A DNA stretch of 64,000 nt. Source: Micromonospora sp. WMMA1363. GTDB lineage: Bacteria; Actinomycetota; Actinomycetes; Mycobacteriales; Micromonosporaceae. A model generated the notes under the pieces. It saw only the letters and a list, made by a program, of their open reading frames with translations, was not told the DNA's origin and ran no database searches. The DNA lies in assembly GCF_030345795.1 (NCBI RefSeq), contig NZ_JAUALB010000001.1, positions 5,977,101 to 6,041,100 on the forward strand, in the 5' to 3' direction. Shown here piece by piece: positions 1 to 7,787 of the stretch (within the stretch, counting starts at the first letter, position 1; every line of letters begins with the position of its first letter). Made by a program: the position numbers and the translations under genes.

Positions 1-111
1 GGCCAGCAGATACAACTGCGGGTTGAACATCTGTCGATACAGTTCTTCCAGCGGCAGGCCACGCCTGCCGCGCTCACGCAGGACACCCAGCACCGTTTCG
101 GCGCTCTGCAT
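1..111 (-). CDS. Group II intron reverse transcriptase/maturase, N-terminus only
   Basis: Only 37 codons are in the window, starting at ATG 111 with GGGAGG about 6 nt upstream. The peptide begins MQSAETVLGVLRERG and contains GLPLEELYRQMFNPQLYLL, which matches the start of LtrA-type intron-encoded proteins, where a short helical N-terminus precedes RT motif 0. These proteins act as maturase for splicing of their own intron RNA and as reverse transcriptase for retrohoming into DNA. Its position downstream of the ribozyme 5' half agrees with an ORF in domain IV. Completeness cannot be judged here. Confidence 0.85.
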   Translation of the reverse strand, partial: MQSAETVLGVLRERGRRGLPLEELYRQMFNPQLYLLA

Positions 112-645
112 TACGCATACCTCCCAGTTCTGTGGTGTCCGATCACCTGGCCCCCTTCGCCCGTGCGGACGGCTTTCCCGTCCTCCCTGGCCGGTCGTGA
201 CTCCGGCGACTACTACGGGGCCTCCGTCGCCATAGGGCTCGCGCCCGTTAGGCGATCCCACGTTCGTCCTCGTCGTACGTGACAGCGTGACGTAGGCGTC
301 CCACTCATCTCCTTAAATGCCCTCGGTGGGCATCGCCCAGCGCCCGGAGGTTGCACCAGCCCCGTAGATACATGCCGGTGCAGAGCGCGGCGTCGGCTTC
401 GAGCGTGGTGCCGACGGAGTCGAAATCTGCCTCGCTGGAGATTGGGCTTCAGGCAATTCAGCTTTCGCCATATCACGCGGGTCTCCCACCGCACCGCTCC
501 TCACGCTTGGACACGGCCGATGGTTTGCTGGCATGCTCTGATCCCCTTCGCCTTTCGGCATCCGGGTAAGCCATCAGACCCAGAGATGTCCCTCCAATCT
601 CTCCCGGCTGAGCCGGGAATACAGACGAGGCGTTGCGTGGCGCAC
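1..645 (-). mobile_element. Group II intron, 5' part (runs off the left edge)
   Basis: Read on the minus strand, the transposase reading frame breaks at 646/645 and the next bases are GTGCG, the usual 5' end of bacterial group II introns. About 530 nt of structured non-coding RNA (ribozyme domains I-III by position) follow before an ATG at 111 that opens a reverse transcriptase/maturase. A stretch AGGCAG (minus strand, 432 to 427) can pair, with two G-U pairs, with the last six exon bases TTGTCT, so it is a candidate EBS1. The 3' half, including most of the RT and domains V/VI, lies outside the window. The 5' boundary is well supported. The intron class is not determined. Confidence 0.82.
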
Positions 646-1775
646 AGACAATTTTCCACGGTCCAATGTCCCCTGGCGTAGTGGTTGAGGTGTTCGGGGT
701 CGGCTTGGGCGGCGGTGACGCTGACGATGCCGTGGATGATCTCCTTGCTGGTGCGCACGCCGTCGAGGCCACCGGTGTCACGGCGTAGCCGGAACACCTG
801 CCGGGCGCCCGGGAACAGGGTGTCGTCGCAGTCGGCCACGCGCAGTGTCCGGTGCTCGGTACGGCCGTGGCCCTGGTCGTCTGCCACGTGCATGCGGTCG
901 GCGAACTCGACGTCGGTACCGGACAACAACGCGTGCGCGGCCTGCAATGCGAGCGGTTGATTACCCTTCAGGATCAGCATGTAGTGGGCGCCCAACGGCC
1001 CGGTGATCAGGCGGGCGGTCTTCTTGGTCGTGTGGAGTGCGTCCAGCGTCAGCAGCATGCCGGCCACGTCCAAAGGGGCAAGCAGATCACCGATCACCGC
1101 GTTCTCGCCGCGTTTGTCCGGGACCTGCCGCTGACCGAGGATCACCGCCCGAGCATGGGTGACCGCGGCGACCAGGAACACCTTCTTACCGTCCGCGGTA
1201 CGGGCGCCGTGCAGAAGTTTCCCGTCGATCGCCGCCGCAGGCAGCAGCCCCGCCGGCCTCGGGTGGGCGACCGCCCGGATCACGGCCCGGCGCTGTTCCC
1301 GCTCGACCGGCTCATCCTCGGCGGTCGCGACCTGCGGGACCGGGGCGTCCCCACGCACCACGTCAGCGGCGTAGCCGCACGTCGCCGCGTCCAGAGCGTC
1401 ACCATCGACGACGGCCAGGACCCGGCGGAAGGTCCGTTCGCTGGGTACCAGGTACCGGCCGGTCAACGGGTTACGGCGGGCGCCGAGACGATGCAGGACA
1501 TCCTGCGGGGTCCGCGCCGCCCACTGCCGGATCGCGGTCACGCAGTCATTGCCCGCCACCAACGTGGCGCACGCGGTCAGCACCAGGATCACCAGCAACG
1601 GATGCCGTAACCCCCGTAGCCGGCGCGGGTCCGGCACCTGCCGCAACCGTTCCACCAGCGACGACGCCACCGACAACGGATCAACCGCACCCGGTCCGGC
1701 GGCGAGTTCGGCCTCCCACAACGCCAGATCAGCGAGATGGTCAACAACGGGGTCAATCAGGGAAGATGACAACAC
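646..1775 (-). pseudogene. ISAs1-family transposase, 5' exon interrupted by group II intron
   Basis: About 377 residues of a DDE transposase are readable from a GTG at 1775. The N-terminal ISAs1-associated region (VPDPRRLRGLRHPLLVILV) is followed by the RNase H-like catalytic core. Visible catalytic Asp candidates are in AAIDGKLLHGA and LTLDALHTTKK. The frame then reaches HYARGHWTVEN, where the Glu is the likely third catalytic residue, and is cut 8 nt after that Glu codon by the intron. The last 11 or so codons before the first stop (501) are intron RNA, not protein. If the intron splices, the gene could still be expressed, so 'pseudogene' here means interrupted in DNA. Confidence 0.85.
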
Positions 1776-1840
1776 GAGCGCGACTCCAGAGACGATCTTC
1801 AGGCTTCAGCACCCGAAAGATCACCAGAGTCGCGCTCGTG
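1773..1840 (-). promoter_or_regulatory. Hairpin covering the transposase start codon
   Basis: A perfect 14-bp inverted repeat (1773-1786 with 1827-1840, CACGAGCGCGACTC) encloses a 40-nt loop with an inner GATCTT/AAGATC pair. In the transposase mRNA (minus strand) the 3' arm contains the GTG start at 1775. Such structures in IS elements can hide the ribosome site when transcription enters from outside. That role is inferred. Confidence 0.6.
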
Positions 1841-1951
1841 CCACAACTCCCATCTCTGTCCGATCCTCAACACGGACAGAACACCTCATACCGAAACAAC
1901 GCCGGGGCCCTGCCTGTTGACCCCGACCGAGTAAGACGCCCAAACAGAGCA

Positions 1952-1978
1952 GGCCCCCACCTTCCGAAGGTGGGGGCC
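1952..1978 (-). terminator. Strong intrinsic-type terminator hairpin
   Basis: GGCCCCCACCTT, a 3-nt loop CCG and AAGGTGGGGGCC form a perfect 12-bp stem. It lies about 20 nt past the stop codon of the small minus-strand gene at 1999-2211, so it most likely ends that transcript. There is no long T tract, as is usual in actinomycetes. It could work in both directions. Confidence 0.75.
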
Positions 1979-1998
1979 GTTGCTGCGTTTACACGCTC

Positions 1999-2211
1999 TC
2001 AGTCGATCGGTACAACCTGATTCCCCCGAGGGGACGTCGGGCTGCTGGCCGGGTCGGCTGGGGGCTTAGACATGCCAGCATCAAACAGGGCTAGCAGTGG
2101 AGCGCCATCCTTGGAGCAGAGCCGCAGCACCCGGACGTCGGGGCCGATAGAGACGGTGACCGGTGGTAGGTCGGCCGGTTCCCCGCACACCTGGCAGCGT
2201 CGTTGAGGCAT
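1999..2211 (-). CDS. Small Cys-containing hypothetical protein
   Basis: The product is about 70 residues from ATG 2211; the frame stays open upstream to a TTG at 2271, but the inner ATG precedes the conserved-looking part. It begins MPQRRCQVCGEPADLP and has a CxxC pair plus a later Cys (RLCSKDGAPLL), which may bind a metal, followed by a polar, Pro-rich tail. A strong terminator lies just after the stop, which supports it being a real gene. The family was not recognised. Small zinc-ribbon-like proteins of this kind are common on actinomycete mobile elements, and it sits between the IS and the broken udgX. Confidence 0.5.
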   Translation of the reverse strand: MPQRRCQVCGEPADLPPVTVSIGPDVRVLRLCSKDGAPLLALFDAGMSKPPADPASSPTSPRGNQVVPID

Positions 2212-2270
2212 GCCGGAAGCGTACACGGCATCTTCGTGCTGAGCAGGGGTGCAAGCTCGAACGTCGACCA

Positions 2271-2684
2271 ACTAACGCCGTGAAGCACTTCCGGTTCGAG
2301 CTGCGCGGCAAGCGGCGCATCCACCAGACCCCGGACCGGGTCCACATCACCGCCTGCCGGCCCTGGCTGGTCGCCGAGTTCGCCCGACTCCGCCCGGAGA
2401 TCGTGGTGGTGCTGGGGGCGACCGCCGCGAAGGCGCTGCTCGGCCCCACCTTCCGGGTCACCCGGCAGCGGGGCGAGTTGCTGCCCTGGCCGATGTCGGC
2501 CCAGCACCCGGAGGACTTCCGGCGGGTGCCGGTGGACGCCGAAGGTGCCGTCGCCGACGCCCCGGACGCCCGGCTGCTGGCCACCATCCACCCGTCCGCG
2601 GTGCTCCGCGCCGACGACCAGGACACGGCGTACGGGGGGCTGGTCGCCGATCTCACCGTCGCCGCCCGTGCCCTCGCCGGCTGA
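2271..2684 (+). pseudogene. UdgX-type uracil-DNA glycosylase, 5'-truncated
   Basis: Homology starts abruptly at TNAVKHFRFELRGKRRIH and runs to a natural C-terminus. The KRRIH loop is the signature of UdgX, in which the His forms a covalent link to uracil in DNA. Also present are IVVVLGATAAKALLG and the late motif LLATIHPSAVLR. The first roughly 80-90 residues of the family, including the Fe-S cysteines and the GEQPGD-type motif, are missing. The open frame upstream (2163-2270) does not resemble UdgX. The gene looks cut at 2270/2271 by insertion or deletion of the accessory segment to the left, and a functional enzyme is unlikely. Confidence 0.85.
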
Positions 2685-2739
2685 TCCGCATGCCGGCTGA
2701 TCCGCATGCCGGCTGGTCCGCGTGTCGGCTGGTCCGCTC
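2676..2739 (+). repeat. Four 16-bp tandem repeats at the end of udgX
   Basis: Units GCCGGCTGATCCGCAT at 2676 and 2692 are identical. Units at 2708 and 2724 differ by a few bases. The first unit contains the udgX stop codon, so the array begins in coding DNA and continues into the gap before the acyl-CoA dehydrogenase. Confidence 0.85.
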
Positions 2740-2873
2740 GCGTGGCTGGCGCCCGCGGCCCCACTCCCGCCGACCCTGCGCGCCGTACGCCGGGCACCTG
2801 CTCGCGGCCGTCACCCGGTTCGGCGTGCGACCACCGCTGGGCGGGGCGGGTGAGCGGTGCCACACTTGCCGCC

Positions 2874-4013
2874 ATGGACCAGCATCTGTACGAGCGGGAC
2901 CACGACGAGTTCCGCGACCTGTGCCGTGGGTTCCTGACCCGCGAGGCCGTGCCGCACCACGAGCGCTGGGAGGCCGAGGGGATTGTCGACCGGGAGGTGT
3001 GGCGCAAGGCCGGAGCCGTGGGGCTGCTCGGCATGGACGTCGACCCGCAGTACGGCGGAGGTGGCCAGCAGGACTTCCGGTTCAACGCGGTGCTGGCCGA
3101 GGAGATCGTCGCCGCGGGCTGCTCCGGGCTCGGGTTCGGCCTGCACAACGACGTGGTGGCGCCGTACCTCACCGAGCTGACCACGGAAGACCAGCGCAAG
3201 CGGTGGCTGGCCGGCTTCTGCTCCGGCGACCTGGTCACCGCCATCGCGATGAGTGAGCCCGGTGCCGGCTCCGACCTGGCCGGGGTCCGCACCAGCGCGG
3301 TCCGCGACGGCGACACGTTCGTGCTCAACGGGCAGAAGACGTTCATCACCAACGGCGAGATGGCCGACCTGGTGCTGGTCGTCGCCCGCACCGCCGACCA
3401 GGGGGCCCACGGGGTGAGCCTGATCGCGGTGGAGACCGGCACTCCCGGCTTCACCCGGGGCCGGCGGTTGGCCAAGGTCGGCCTCAAAGCCAACGACACG
3501 GCGGAGTTGTTCTTCGACGACTGCCGGGTGCCGGCGGAGAACCTGATCGGCACCGAGAATCACGGCTTCTACCACCTGATGGCGAACCTGCCCCGGGAGC
3601 GCCTCAGCATCGCGGTCGCCGCGGTGGCCGCCGCGGAGAAGCTGCTCGCCGTGACGCTCGACTACGCCCGCGGCCGCGAGGCGTTCGGCCGGCCGATCGG
3701 GACGTTCCAGCACAACCGCTTCCTCTTGGCCGAGCTCGACACCGAGGTGACGATCGCGCGGACGTTCGTCAACCACTGCGTCGCCGAGTTCAACGCCGGG
3801 CGGCTCTCGGTGACCGACGCGGCCAAGGCCAAGTGGTGGACCACCGAGCTGCAGAACAAGGTCGCCGACCGCTGCGTGCAACTGCACGGCGGGTACGGCT
3901 TCATGCTGGAGTACCCGGTCGCGAAGGCCTGGCTGGACGGCCGGGTTCAAACCATCTACGGCGGCACCACCGAGATCATGAAGGAGATCATCGGGCGCGG
4001 GCTCGGCCTGTAG
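2874..4013 (+). CDS. Acyl-CoA dehydrogenase
   Basis: A 379-residue flavoprotein of the acyl-CoA dehydrogenase family, of normal length, which oxidises acyl-CoA to enoyl-CoA and passes electrons to ETF. Visible motifs are MSEPGAGSDLAG and NGQKTFITNG in the beta domain and YARGREAFGRPIGTFQ in the C-terminal helical domain. The late motif reads IYGGTTEIMKEI, so the Glu used by medium/short-chain enzymes is Gly here. The Glu of PRERL (residue about 242) could be the base instead, as in long-chain and isovaleryl-CoA types. ATG 2874 is chosen because homology begins there. The substrate is unknown. Confidence 0.93.
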   Translation: MDQHLYERDHDEFRDLCRGFLTREAVPHHERWEAEGIVDREVWRKAGAVGLLGMDVDPQYGGGGQQDFRFNAVLAEEIVAAGCSGLGFGLHNDVVAPYLTELTTEDQRKRWLAGFCSGDLVTAIAMSEPGAGSDLAGVRTSAVRDGDTFVLNGQKTFITNGEMADLVLVVARTADQGAHGVSLIAVETGTPGFTRGRRLAKVGLKANDTAELFFDDCRVPAENLIGTENHGFYHLMANLPRERLSIAVAAVAAAEKLLAVTLDYARGREAFGRPIGTFQHNRFLLAELDTEVTIARTFVNHCVAEFNAGRLSVTDAAKAKWWTTELQNKVADRCVQLHGGYGFMLEYPVAKAWLDGRVQTIYGGTTEIMKEIIGRGLGL

Positions 4014-4050
4014 CGGGAGCGGCGCCGTCGGCCGGAACGAATACGCACGA

Positions 4051-4130
4051 GACCGGAGTGGACGCGACCGGGTCGGAGTGGACGTGCGAGGGATCGGAGT
4101 GGATGCGCAGGGATCGGAGTGGATGCGCAA
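4051..4130 (+). repeat. Four 20-bp direct repeats upstream of the MFS gene
   Basis: Units begin at 4051, 4071, 4091 and 4111 with an exact 20-bp period. The core is GGATCGGAGTGGATGCGCAG; the last two copies differ by one base and the first two are more diverged. The array ends 43 bp before the MFS start, so it could carry a repeated operator on one face of the helix, though it may simply be a slippage repeat. Confidence 0.85.
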
Positions 4131-4173
4131 GGATAGGTGCGCTGTTCCGCCCCTTACCTTCCGGAAGTAGCCG

Positions 4174-5487
4174 ATGGCCACCGACCTGACCACGCCGGCC
4201 CGTACCCGGCCCGACGTCGCCCCGATCCAACGACGGACCCTGCGCCTGCTCTTCGGCACCCAGATCATCGGCGGTATCGGCGTCACCATCGGCATCGCGG
4301 TCGGGGCGTTGCTCGCCGCCCGGATCGCCGGCACCGCCGCCGCCGGCCTGGCGCAGAGCGCCGCCGTGGTGGGTGGGGCGCTGCTGGCCGTCCCGGTCAC
4401 CCGGATCATGAACGAGCATGGGCGCCGGCCGGGGTTGGTCGTCGCCTACCTGGCTGGCGCGACCGGCGCGGTGCTGGTCGTACTCGCCACGGTCACCCGC
4501 TTCGTGCCACTGCTCTTCCTCGGCATGCTGCTCTTCGGCGGAGGCACCGCCGCGAACCTCCAGGCCCGCTACACCGCCGTGGATCTCGCCGCCCCGGCCC
4601 GTCGGGGCCGTCAACTCTCCGTCATCGTCTGGGCCACCACCATCGGTGCGGTGGCCGCGCCGAACTTCGCCGCGCTCGCCGATCGGGTCACCGGTGGGTG
4701 GGGGTTACCGCCGCTGGCCGGTCCGTTCGTGTTCAGCGCCGTGGCGTTCGTGCTCGCCGCCGGCGTGCTCCTGGTTCTGCTGCGGCCTGATCCGCTGCTC
4801 ACCGCGCGGCGGCTGGCGGCGGCCGACGCACCGGTCGCCCCGCCGCCCACGGCCGAGGTCCCGGCCGCCCGGCGCGGCGCCGGGATGCGCGCGGCCTGGC
4901 AGGTGGTACGCGGTCGCCCGGCAGCCCGGTTCGGCATCGCGGCGGTGGCGGTGGGTCACCTGGTGATGGTGGCGGTGATGTCGATGACCCCGGTGCGGCT
5001 CGGCGAGTCGCACGGCGACGCGGACGTCCTCCGGGTGGTCGGCATCGTGCTGAGCCTGCACATCGCCGGCATGTATGCCCTGGCCCCGGTGGTGGGCTGG
5101 CTCACCGACCGGCTCGGTCGGCGGGCGGTGATCCTCGGCGGCGTCGGGTTGCTGCTTGCCGCCTGCGCGGTCGCCGGCACCGCCGGGCACCACACGCCCC
5201 GGCTCTCGGCTGGTCTCGTGCTGTTGGGGCTGGGGTGGTCCGGCACCATGGTGGCCGGCTCGACGCTGCTGTCGGAGTCGGTGCCGGCGGCCGTCCGCCC
5301 GAGCGTGCAGGGGCTCTCCGACGTGACCATGGGGCTGGCCGGCGCCGGTGCCGCCGCGGTCAGCGGGTTCGTCATGCGGGCTGCTGGTTATCCGGTGCTC
5401 GCCCTGTTGGCGGCGATCGCGGTGGTGCCCCTGGTGGCGCTAGCGTTGCGGGCGGTGCCGGCGGTGGAGTCGGACGAGGAGGGCTGA
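4174..5487 (+). CDS. MFS transporter (drug/metabolite exporter type)
   Basis: A 437-residue polytopic membrane protein with about 12 hydrophobic segments and a central cytoplasmic loop near residues 210-245. The loop 2-3 region NEHGRRPGLVVAY and the second-half copy TDRLGRRAVILGG are the paired MFS signature loops. The segment LLFGGGTAANLQARY is typical of uncharacterised actinobacterial MFS members next to recA. Substrate and direction are unknown. A GTG-start gene for DUF3046 follows 3 nt after the stop, so the two are probably co-transcribed. The repeats at 4051-4130 lie in its leader. Confidence 0.88.
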   Translation: MATDLTTPARTRPDVAPIQRRTLRLLFGTQIIGGIGVTIGIAVGALLAARIAGTAAAGLAQSAAVVGGALLAVPVTRIMNEHGRRPGLVVAYLAGATGAVLVVLATVTRFVPLLFLGMLLFGGGTAANLQARYTAVDLAAPARRGRQLSVIVWATTIGAVAAPNFAALADRVTGGWGLPPLAGPFVFSAVAFVLAAGVLLVLLRPDPLLTARRLAAADAPVAPPPTAEVPAARRGAGMRAAWQVVRGRPAARFGIAAVAVGHLVMVAVMSMTPVRLGESHGDADVLRVVGIVLSLHIAGMYALAPVVGWLTDRLGRRAVILGGVGLLLAACAVAGTAGHHTPRLSAGLVLLGLGWSGTMVAGSTLLSESVPAAVRPSVQGLSDVTMGLAGAGAAAVSGFVMRAAGYPVLALLAAIAVVPLVALALRAVPAVESDEEG

Positions 5488-5490
5488 TCA

Positions 5491-5691
5491 GTGCGGCTGA
5501 CCGACTTCTGGGCGCGGCTCGAGGAGGCGTTCGGGTCCGCGTACGCGGGCAGCATCGCCAGCGATCAGGTCCTGGCCCAGCTCGACGGGCGGACGATCGA
5601 ACAGGCCCTCGCCGCGGGCGAGGAGACGCACGTCGTGTGGCGGGCGGTCGTCGCCGCGTACCCCGACCGGGTGCCGGCCCGGCTACGCTGA
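5491..5691 (+). CDS. DUF3046 family protein
   Basis: A 66-residue protein starting at GTG 5491, immediately after the MFS gene. The sequence MRLTDFWARLEEAFGSAYA and the end VVWRAVVAAYPDRVPARLR match DUF3046, a small actinobacterial family found just upstream of recA (Rv2738c in M. tuberculosis). Its function is unknown. It is short, helical and soluble with no cysteines. The conserved position suggests a link to the recA locus, but nothing in the sequence shows the mechanism. Confidence 0.88.
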   Translation: MRLTDFWARLEEAFGSAYAGSIASDQVLAQLDGRTIEQALAAGEETHVVWRAVVAAYPDRVPARLR

Positions 5692-5728
5692 GTAGCTTCC
5701 TCTCTGCTTCCGCGTGTTGCTTGCTTGC

Positions 5729-5744
5729 TCGTACATCTGTTCGG
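5729..5744 (+). promoter_or_regulatory. LexA (SOS) box of recA
   Basis: TCGTACATCTGTTCGG differs from the actinobacterial SOS consensus TCGAAC-n4-GTTCGA at one position in each half. It lies 132 bp before the chosen recA ATG. LexA is encoded in this window (27621-28406), so damage-induced recA expression is expected. A weak TATTGT at 5746 may be the -10 element. Confidence 0.8.
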
Positions 5745-5875
5745 CTATTGTCCACAGCGGGGTGCTCGTCCACAGCTCACGGCCTGGTCGCTGGTCTTCT
5801 GTCGGACCCAGCGCCTAGCGTGTCCGCGTGACGCGAAGCTCAGCAAAGACGCCGGCGAAGGCAGGGGTGGCAACG

Positions 5876-6922
5876 ATGGCGGCAGCGCCTGACCGGGAGA
5901 AGGCACTCGACCTTGCTCTCGCTCAGATCGACAAGCAGTTCGGCAAGGGGTCGGTGATGCGGCTGGGCGAGCGTCCGGTCGTGCAGACCGCGGTGGTCCC
6001 CACCGGCTCCATCGCGCTCGACGTGGCGCTCGGCGTGGGCGGTCTGCCCCGCGGCCGGGTCATCGAGATCTACGGCCCGGAGTCCAGCGGCAAGACCACG
6101 GTGGCGTTGCACGCGGTGGCGAACGCCCAGCGGGCCGGCGGCATCGCCGCCTTCGTCGACGCCGAGCACGCGCTCGACCCGGAGTACGCGAAGGCCCTCG
6201 GCGTCGACACCGATGCCCTGCTGGTCTCCCAGCCGGACACCGGCGAGCAGGCGCTGGAGATCGCGGACATGCTGGTCCGCTCCGGCGCGCTCGACATCAT
6301 CGTCATCGACTCGGTCGCCGCGCTGGTGCCGCGCGCCGAGATCGAGGGCGAGATGGGCGACAGCCACGTGGGCCTGCAGGCCCGGCTGATGAGCCAGGCG
6401 CTGCGCAAGATGACCGGCGTGCTCAGCCACACCGGCACGACGGCGATCTTCATCAACCAGCTCCGCGAGAAGATCGGCGTGATGTTCGGGTCGCCCGAGA
6501 CCACGACCGGTGGGCGCGCGCTGAAGTTCTACGCCTCGGTCCGGCTCGACGTGCGCCGCATCGAGAGCCTCAAGGATGGCACCGACGTGGTCGGTAACCG
6601 CACCCGGGTCAAGGTCGTGAAGAACAAGGTCGCCGCGCCGTTCAAGCAGGCCGAGTTCGACATCATGTACGGCAAGGGCATCTCCCGCGAGGGCTCGCTG
6701 ATCGATGTCGGTGTCGAGCAGGCGATCATCCGCAAGTCCGGCGCGTGGTACACGTACGACGGCGACCAGCTCGGCCAGGGCAAGGAGAAAGCCCGCGAGT
6801 TCCTTCGGGAGAACCCGGATGTGGCCGCCGAGATCGAGAAGAAGATCCTGGAGAAGCTCGGCGTCGGCGTCGGCGCGGGCGATGCCGCCGGTGGCCCGGA
6901 GCTGCCGCCGGTCGACTTCTGA
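5876..6922 (+). CDS. recA: Recombinase RecA
   Basis: A 348-residue RecA from ATG 5876; a longer start at GTG 5828 would add 16 residues. RecA forms filaments on single-stranded DNA, drives strand exchange and triggers LexA self-cleavage. The P-loop GPESSGKT is near residue 67, followed by [32 protein letters not shown] and [14 protein letters not shown]. The C-terminal domain is complete and there is no intein. It follows DUF3046 and precedes recX by 9 nt. An SOS box lies upstream. The ATG is preferred because family homology begins at PDREKAL just after it. Confidence 0.98.
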   Translation: MAAAPDREKALDLALAQIDKQFGKGSVMRLGERPVVQTAVVPTGSIALDVALGVGGLPRGRVIEIYGPESSGKTTVALHAVANAQRAGGIAAFVDAEHALDPEYAKALGVDTDALLVSQPDTGEQALEIADMLVRSGALDIIVIDSVAALVPRAEIEGEMGDSHVGLQARLMSQALRKMTGVLSHTGTTAIFINQLREKIGVMFGSPETTTGGRALKFYASVRLDVRRIESLKDGTDVVGNRTRVKVVKNKVAAPFKQAEFDIMYGKGISREGSLIDVGVEQAIIRKSGAWYTYDGDQLGQGKEKAREFLRENPDVAAEIEKKILEKLGVGVGAGDAAGGPELPPVDF

Positions 6923-6931
6923 TCCTGACCC

Positions 6932-7621
6932 GTGGGCTCACGACGCGCCCGTACGGGGCGGGGTTGGGATGCCAGACCGCCCCGTACGGGTGAGGCCAGC
7001 ACGCCCTCGCTTCGCCGTGGCGGCCGGGGACGGGCCGCCGAGGACGCCGAGGCGACCGCACCGCCCGACGAGGCGGAGATGGCCCGGGAGATCTGCCTGC
7101 GCCAGCTCGCCGTGCGGCCGTGTACCCGGGCGGAGCTGGCCGGCGCGCTGGCGAACCGGGGCATCTCCGAGGAGGCCGCCACGGCGGTCCTCGATCGGTA
7201 CGACGAGGTCGGCATGATCGACGATGCCGCCTTCGCCCGTGCCTGGGTCTCCAGCCGGCATGCCCGTCGGGGCCTCGCCCGCCGCGCCCTCGCCACCGAG
7301 CTGCGCCAGCGCGGCGTCGACGCCGAGGTCGCCAGGGCGGCGCTCGGCGAGCTGGATGAGGAGACCGAGGCGGAGACCGCCCGCGCCCTGGCGGAGCGGA
7401 AGCTGCGCTCCGCCAGGGGAGCACCCGACGCGGTGTTCCGTCGGTTGGTCGGCATGCTGGCCCGCAAGGGCTACCCGCCGGGTGTGGCGATCCGGGCGGT
7501 GAAGGAGGCTCTCGCAACACAGAGCGCCGAGGCGGCCGAGTTCGCCGACCAGATCGACGCGGACGCCCTCGCGGACGCCGAGGGTGACGTCGACCGCGAG
7601 AACCATCCGGCCGACGGCTGA
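6932..7621 (+). CDS. recX: RecA regulator RecX
   Basis: RecX binds RecA filaments and limits their activity. About 229 residues are read from GTG 6932; the conserved part starts near MAREICLRQLAVRPCTRAEL (ATG 7079) and includes DDAAFARAWVSSRHARRGLA and RRLVGMLARKGYPPGVAI. The Arg/Gly-rich N-terminal 50 residues are poorly conserved in the family, so the true start is uncertain. The gene begins 9 nt after recA, and a strong hairpin (6948-6990) lies inside its first codons, which could lower recX expression relative to recA. Confidence 0.93.
   Translation: MGSRRARTGRGWDARPPRTGEASTPSLRRGGRGRAAEDAEATAPPDEAEMAREICLRQLAVRPCTRAELAGALANRGISEEAATAVLDRYDEVGMIDDAAFARAWVSSRHARRGLARRALATELRQRGVDAEVARAALGELDEETEAETARALAERKLRSARGAPDAVFRRLVGMLARKGYPPGVAIRAVKEALATQSAEAAEFADQIDADALADAEGDVDRENHPADG
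6948..6990 (+). terminator. recA-recX hairpin (attenuator-like)
   Basis: CCCGTACGGGGCGG (6948-6961) and its exact complement (6977-6990) form a 14-bp stem with a 15-nt loop, 26 nt after the recA stop. If the GTG at 6932 is the recX start, the stem lies within coding sequence. E. coli has a partial terminator at the same place. Function here is inferred. Confidence 0.65.
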
Positions 7622-7757
7622 CCATGGCCCCACGCCGGGTGACGGTTCTGGATGAGCGGTCAGTTGGCTGGCCGCTTTGTCCCCTGCTGTCCGGTCTTCC
7701 ATCGGCGGAGAGTCGTCCGGCCGATTCTCTCCGTTCGGGGGGTTTGATCATGAGTTC

Positions 7758-7787
7758 TTGACCGGAGTGCTCCCGGAGACCTAGCCT
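7758..7787 (+). promoter_or_regulatory. Putative promoter for the rny region
   Basis: TTGACC (7758-7763), an 18-bp spacer and TAGCCT (7782-7787) resemble a housekeeping sigma promoter. It lies in the 480-bp gap after recX (7622-8103), in which no other gene was recognised. The spacing is plausible; there is no direct proof. Confidence 0.45.

Larger units (their letters stand above)
1..1912 (-). mobile_element. ISAs1-family insertion sequence, interrupted by the intron
   Basis: The element is defined by its transposase (646-1775) and by a candidate terminal sequence, CAGGGCCCCGGCG, reading inward from 1912 on the minus strand. ISAs1-family ends commonly start with CAGGG. The opposite end lies beyond the left edge past the group II intron, so neither the inverted repeat pair nor the target duplication can be confirmed. 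The outer boundary at 1912 is an inference from this motif. Confidence 0.6.

Noticed and set aside
2081..3553. 490-codon minus-strand frame over udgX and acyl-CoA dehydrogenase
   Set aside because: Shadow of the well-supported plus-strand genes with no recognisable domain.
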